Source: Blastococcus sp. PRF04-17
GTDB lineage: Bacteria > Actinomycetota > Actinomycetes > Mycobacteriales > Geodermatophilaceae
Assembly (NCBI RefSeq): GCF_023016265.1
Contig: NZ_CP095412.1
Coordinates: forward strand, 2,480,001 to 2,544,000
Direction: 5' to 3'
DNA length: 64,000 nucleotides
Of this stretch, positions 60,518 to 64,000 are shown piece by piece. Position 1 is the first letter of the stretch; each line of letters starts with the position of its first letter. The notes under the pieces are model-generated. The model was not told the origin of the DNA, did no database searches, and saw only the letters and a list, made by a program, of their open reading frames with translations. Position numbers and translations under genes: made by a program.

Positions 60518-62953
60518 GCCTCGGGCTCGCGGATCGGGTCGGCGCCGGCGGTCTGCGGCCCGGCGTCGGGGGCCCACTGCCAGTTCCGGATCTCCGGCAG
60601 GTCCTCGCCGTGGGTGCGGACGTACTGGCGATGCTCGGTGATCATGTCGCGGAGCCGGTCGCGGGCGTGGGCGCCGACGGTGCGCAGCCGCGGCACCCGG
60701 TCGATCACGTCGATGGCCAGGTTGTAGCGGTCGATCCGGTTCATGACGCAGATGTCGAAGGGTGTCGTCGTCGTGCCCTCCTCGACGTAGCCGCGCACGT
60801 GGAAGTTGGCGTGGTTGGTGCGCCGGTAGGTCAGCCGGTGGATCAGCCACGGGTAGCCGTGGTAGGCGAAGATCACCGGCCTGTCGGTCGTGAAGTAGGC
60901 GTCGAACTCCCGGTCCGACAGCCCGTGCGGGTGCTCCCGGTCGTCCTGCAGCCGCATCAGGTCGACCACGTTCACCACGCGGATGCGCAGGTCGGGGAAC
61001 CACCCCCGGAGGATCTGCACCGCGGCCAGGGTCTCCATCGTCGGCACGTCACCGGCGCAGCCGAGCACCACGTCCGGATCGGCGCCGGCGTCGGTGCTCG
61101 CCCACGGCCAGATGCCGATGCCCTTCGTGCAGTGCTCGACGGCGGAGTCGATGTCCAGGTACTGCAGCGCCGGCTGCTTGCCGGCGACGATGACGTTCAC
61201 GTACTGCCGGGTGCGCAGGCAGTGGTCGGCCACCGAGAGCAGCGTGTTGGCGTCCGGCGGCAGGTAGACCCGGATGACGTCGGCCTTCTTGTTGACCACG
61301 TGGTCGATGAAGCCCGGGTCCTGGTGGGAGAAGCCGTTGTGGTCCTGCCGCCACACGTGCGAGGTGAGCAGGTAGTTCAGCGAGGCGATCGGCCGCCGCC
61401 ACGGGATGCCGTTGGTGGTCTTCAGCCACTTGGCGTGCTGGTTGAACATCGAGTCGACGATGTGGATGAACGCCTCGTAGCAGGAGAAGAACCCGTGCCG
61501 GCCGGTGAGCAGGTAGCCCTCCAGCCAGCCCTGGCAGATGTGCTCGGAGAGCACCTCCATGACCCTGCCGTCCGGCGCGAGGGAGTCGTCGCCGGGCAGC
61601 CGCTCCGCCATCCACGCCCGGTCGGTCACCTCGAGGACGGCACCCAGCCGGTTGGAGTTGTTCTCGTCCGGGGCGAAGACGCGGAACGTGGTCCTGTTCT
61701 CCCGCATGACCTCGCGCAGGAACTCACCGAGCACCCGGGTCGACTCCACCGCACCGGTGCCGGGTGCGTCGACCGGCACCGCGTGGTCGCGGAAGTCCGG
61801 CATCCGCAGGGGCTGCAGCAGCTTCCCGCCGTTGGCGTGCGGGTTGGCGCTCATCCGCCGCTCGTGGGCGGGGTGCAGGTCCCGGACGGCGGGCACCGGG
61901 GCGCCGTCGTCGTCGAACAGCTCCTCGGGCCGGTAGCTGCGCAGCCACTCCTCGAGCACCGCCCGGTGGCGGCGTCCTCCCGCGCGTTCTTGAACGGCAC
62001 CTGGTGGGAGCGCCAGCTGCCCTGCACCTGCAGGCCGTCCACGACGTCCGGGCCGGTCCAGCCCTTGGGCGAGGCCAGCACGATCATCGGCCACCGCGGG
62101 CGCTCGGCGACCCCCTCCTCGCGGGCGCGGCGCTGGATCTCGGCGATCTCGTCGAGGCAGCGGTCGAGGGTCGCGGCGAACCGCTGGTGCATGTCGGCGG
62201 GGTCGTCGCCCTCCACGAGGTACGGCGCGTGGCCGTACCCGCGCATCAGCTCCATCAGCTCCCCGCGGGGGATGCGGGCCAGCACGGTGGGATTGGCGAT
62301 CTTGTAGCCGTTGAGGTGCAGGATCGGCAGGACAGCGCCGTCGGTGACCGGGTCGGCGAACTTGTTGGCGTGCCAGCTGCCCGCCAGCGGGCCGGTCTCC
62401 GCCTCGCCGTCACCGACGATCGCGGCCACGACCAGGTCGGGGTTGTCGAAGGCGGCGCCGTAGGCGTGGGTGAGCGCGTACCCCAGCTCACCCCCTCGTG
62501 GATCGAGCCGGGCGTCTCCGGCGCGACGTGGCTGGGGATGCCACCCGGGAAGGAGAACTGGGTGAACAGCCGCCGCATCCCCGCGCCGTCCTGGGAGACG
62601 TCCGGGTAGTAGTGGCTGTAGGTGCCCTCCAACCAGGCGGCCGCGACCGGGCCGGGGCCGCCGTGGCCGGGGCCCATCACGTAGATCATGTCCAGGTCGC
62701 GCGCCGTGATGGCCCGGTTGAGATGGGCGTAGACGAAGTTCAACCCCGGCGTGGTGCCCCAGTGGCCCAGCAGCCGCGGCTTGATGTGCTCGGGCCGCAG
62801 CGGTTCGCGCAGCAGCGGGTTGTCCATCAGGTAGATCTGGCCCACCGACAGGTAGTTCGCCGCCCGCCACCAGGCGTCAAGTGCGGCCAGTTCTTCGCCG
62901 GAAAGCGGATCTACCGACTCAGAGGTTCGGGAGACCTTCGCCACCTCAGTCAC
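60514..62953 (-). pseudogene. xfp: Phosphoketolase (two frame breaks)
   Basis: From GTG 62953: [44 protein letters not shown] and SFPGGIPSH give the thiamine-diphosphate N-terminal domain. A missing base at the C-run 62491-62495 shifts frame into [18 protein letters not shown] and [22 protein letters not shown] second near 61969 returns to the frame of [15 protein letters not shown], which runs intact to the stop. Adding one base at each point gives about 813 residues, the normal length. The enzyme cleaves xylulose-5-P or fructose-6-P to acetyl phosphate. It forms an operon with ackA. Confidence 0.9.
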
Positions 62954-63060
62954 CACCCCGCGCAGGCTCGCCCGTTGTCCGTCGCGTGCCACCCACAAAG
63001 GTCGTGCATCCCTCCGCGGGTGACCGAACGGCAGACTCTGGTCGTGGCGTCATGATCAGT

Positions 63061-63732
63061 TCACCTCGGCGACTCCGCAGCGCGCTCGTCCATGAGAGTG
63101 CCCGCGCGTCGGGACGCCGGTCCGGCGAGAAGCACCGGGATGGTCGCGCGTCGCGTCAGTGATTCGGCGACGCTGCCCAGTAGCCGGTGGGACAGCCCCC
63201 GGCCGCGGCGGCCGATGACGACGGCATCAGCCTCCTCGACCTCGGCGGCTTCGAGCAGCACGAGGTCCGGTTGGCCGCAGAGGACCTCGAGCACGGGCGC
63301 GGGTCCGTCCGGTGGGAGCCATCTGGCCCGTTCCGCGAGCAGGTCGTGCCACTTCTGCTGCCCGGTGTCGTCGCCGAACTCGCCGATGCTCGGGTCGGCG
63401 ACGGCTGCCAGGACGATGCGTGCGTGTGCCGGCCCGAACAGCGCCGCAACGTCGCGCACGGCCCGGTCGGACTCCGCCGAGCCGTCGACACCCACGAGAA
63501 CGACCACCTTGCCCGCGGGAACCGCACCCTCGGCGGACGTGCGCTCGAGCACCCGGCTGCCCCGACGGCCACGTTCGATCGCGATGGGCACGAACAGCGG
63601 CCCGAGGACGGCTCCGAGGAAGTACCAGGCGCCATCGCGGTATCCGTGCCGGCCGAGGAACACGAGCGCAGCCCCGAGCCCGACCATCGACCAGAGCAGC
63701 ACGACGAGGATCACGAACAGCACGGTCGGCAT
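63061..63732 (-). CDS. Membrane-anchored universal stress protein
   Basis: 223 residues from ATG 63732 with a GGGAGGAC site. Two N-terminal hydrophobic helices (VLFVILVVLLWSMVGLGAALVFL and AWYFLGAVLGPLFVPIAI) precede a single Usp domain (KVVVLVGVDGSAESDRAVRDVA ... ADAVVIGRRGRGLSHRLLGSVAESL). GxxG(9)GS for ATP binding is present. It precedes the phosphoketolase genes on the same strand, and a stress or low-oxygen link is inferred from that. Confidence 0.88.
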   Translation of the reverse strand: MPTVLFVILVVLLWSMVGLGAALVFLGRHGYRDGAWYFLGAVLGPLFVPIAIERGRRGSRVLERTSAEGAVPAGKVVVLVGVDGSAESDRAVRDVAALFGPAHARIVLAAVADPSIGEFGDDTGQQKWHDLLAERARWLPPDGPAPVLEVLCGQPDLVLLEAAEVEEADAVVIGRRGRGLSHRLLGSVAESLTRRATIPVLLAGPASRRAGTLMDERAAESPR

Positions 63733-64000
63733 CTGCGCGTCCTCCCGAGGTGGACAGGTCGCATCCACCCTCGTCCGCCGGCCACCAGCTGCCCAGGGTC
63801 GACGGTCGCCGAACCGCGGGACGAACGCCCCGGACCTGCCCTGGTGACGGCGGGACCGGACAGCTGAGGGCCGGACGACCCTGCGTTCGGTCCTGAGCTC
63901 CGGGACGAAGGTCCCTCCCCCGGCACAGCGGCCGCCGACGAGGCTGAGTCATGGCTTCGCCGGAACGGACGCTCCGCCCACCTGCGCGCGGCGAACACCA
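63733..64000. other. Right window edge, no gene seen
   Basis: The 268 bases before the end show no reading frame with family features, and include short direct and inverted GC-rich repeats. It is presumably the promoter side of the stress protein gene. Confidence 0.4.

Overview
This is a high-GC actinobacterial chromosome segment with GTG/ATG starts, many 4-base start/stop overlaps, Lsr2, CarD, DisA and an OpuC-type transporter. Gene content and codon use suggest a member of the Geodermatophilaceae (Blastococcus, Geodermatophilus or Modestobacter type); that family assignment is inference. The backbone follows the gene order known from Mycobacterium tuberculosis Rv3579c-Rv3628: rlmB, cysS, ispF, ispD, carD, radA, disA, mutY, clpC, lsr2, lysS, coaX, panD, panC, DUF2520, DUF6779, DUF3180, folK, folB, folP, folE, ftsH, hpt, tilS, metallopeptidase, dacB, ppa.

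Layout. 1-12.6 kb is accessory: an exported hydrolase joined through a membrane helix to an ABC ATPase, a VirR-like LytR_C protein with its DUF3263 partner, RarD, a CBS protein, dodecin, an ECF sigma factor, a giant LuxR-type ATPase regulator, tRNA-Thr(TGT), an acetyltransferase and a membrane protein. 12.7-16.5 kb holds a stress protein, an HtrA protease and a badly frameshifted DUF445 gene. 16.6-20.6 kb is the overlapping rlmB-cysS-ispF-ispD operon plus carD. 20.7-24.1 kb has a UbiA-type prenyltransferase, an ECF sigma/probable anti-sigma pair and a lipoprotein. 24.1-29.2 kb is DNA maintenance (radA, disA, mutY) with two unknown genes. 29.3-37.3 kb carries clpC, lsr2, lysS and the pantothenate/CoA genes. 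37.6-46.0 kb contains an SDR gene and a block inserted into the conserved cluster: DUF1684, an osmoprotectant ABC transporter, and a DGPF protein with its ECF sigma factor. 46.0-56 kb is the folate operon, ftsH, hpt-tilS, a metallopeptidase, dacB and ppa. 56-64 kb is accessory again: quinone oxidoreductase, peptide-binding lipoprotein, a tRNA-Thr(CGT) 3' fragment that looks like an attachment site, acetate kinase with phosphoketolase, and a membrane-anchored stress protein.

A striking feature is the number of reading-frame breaks. At least nine otherwise well-preserved genes are broken, and apart from one junction in the DUF445 gene every break is repaired by adding one base, usually next to a G or C run. 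This pattern points to base deletions in the sequence or assembly more than to decay, so such genes are annotated across the break. Many intergenic gaps hold strong hairpins; two almost identical ~80-base dyad elements sit between convergent gene pairs.
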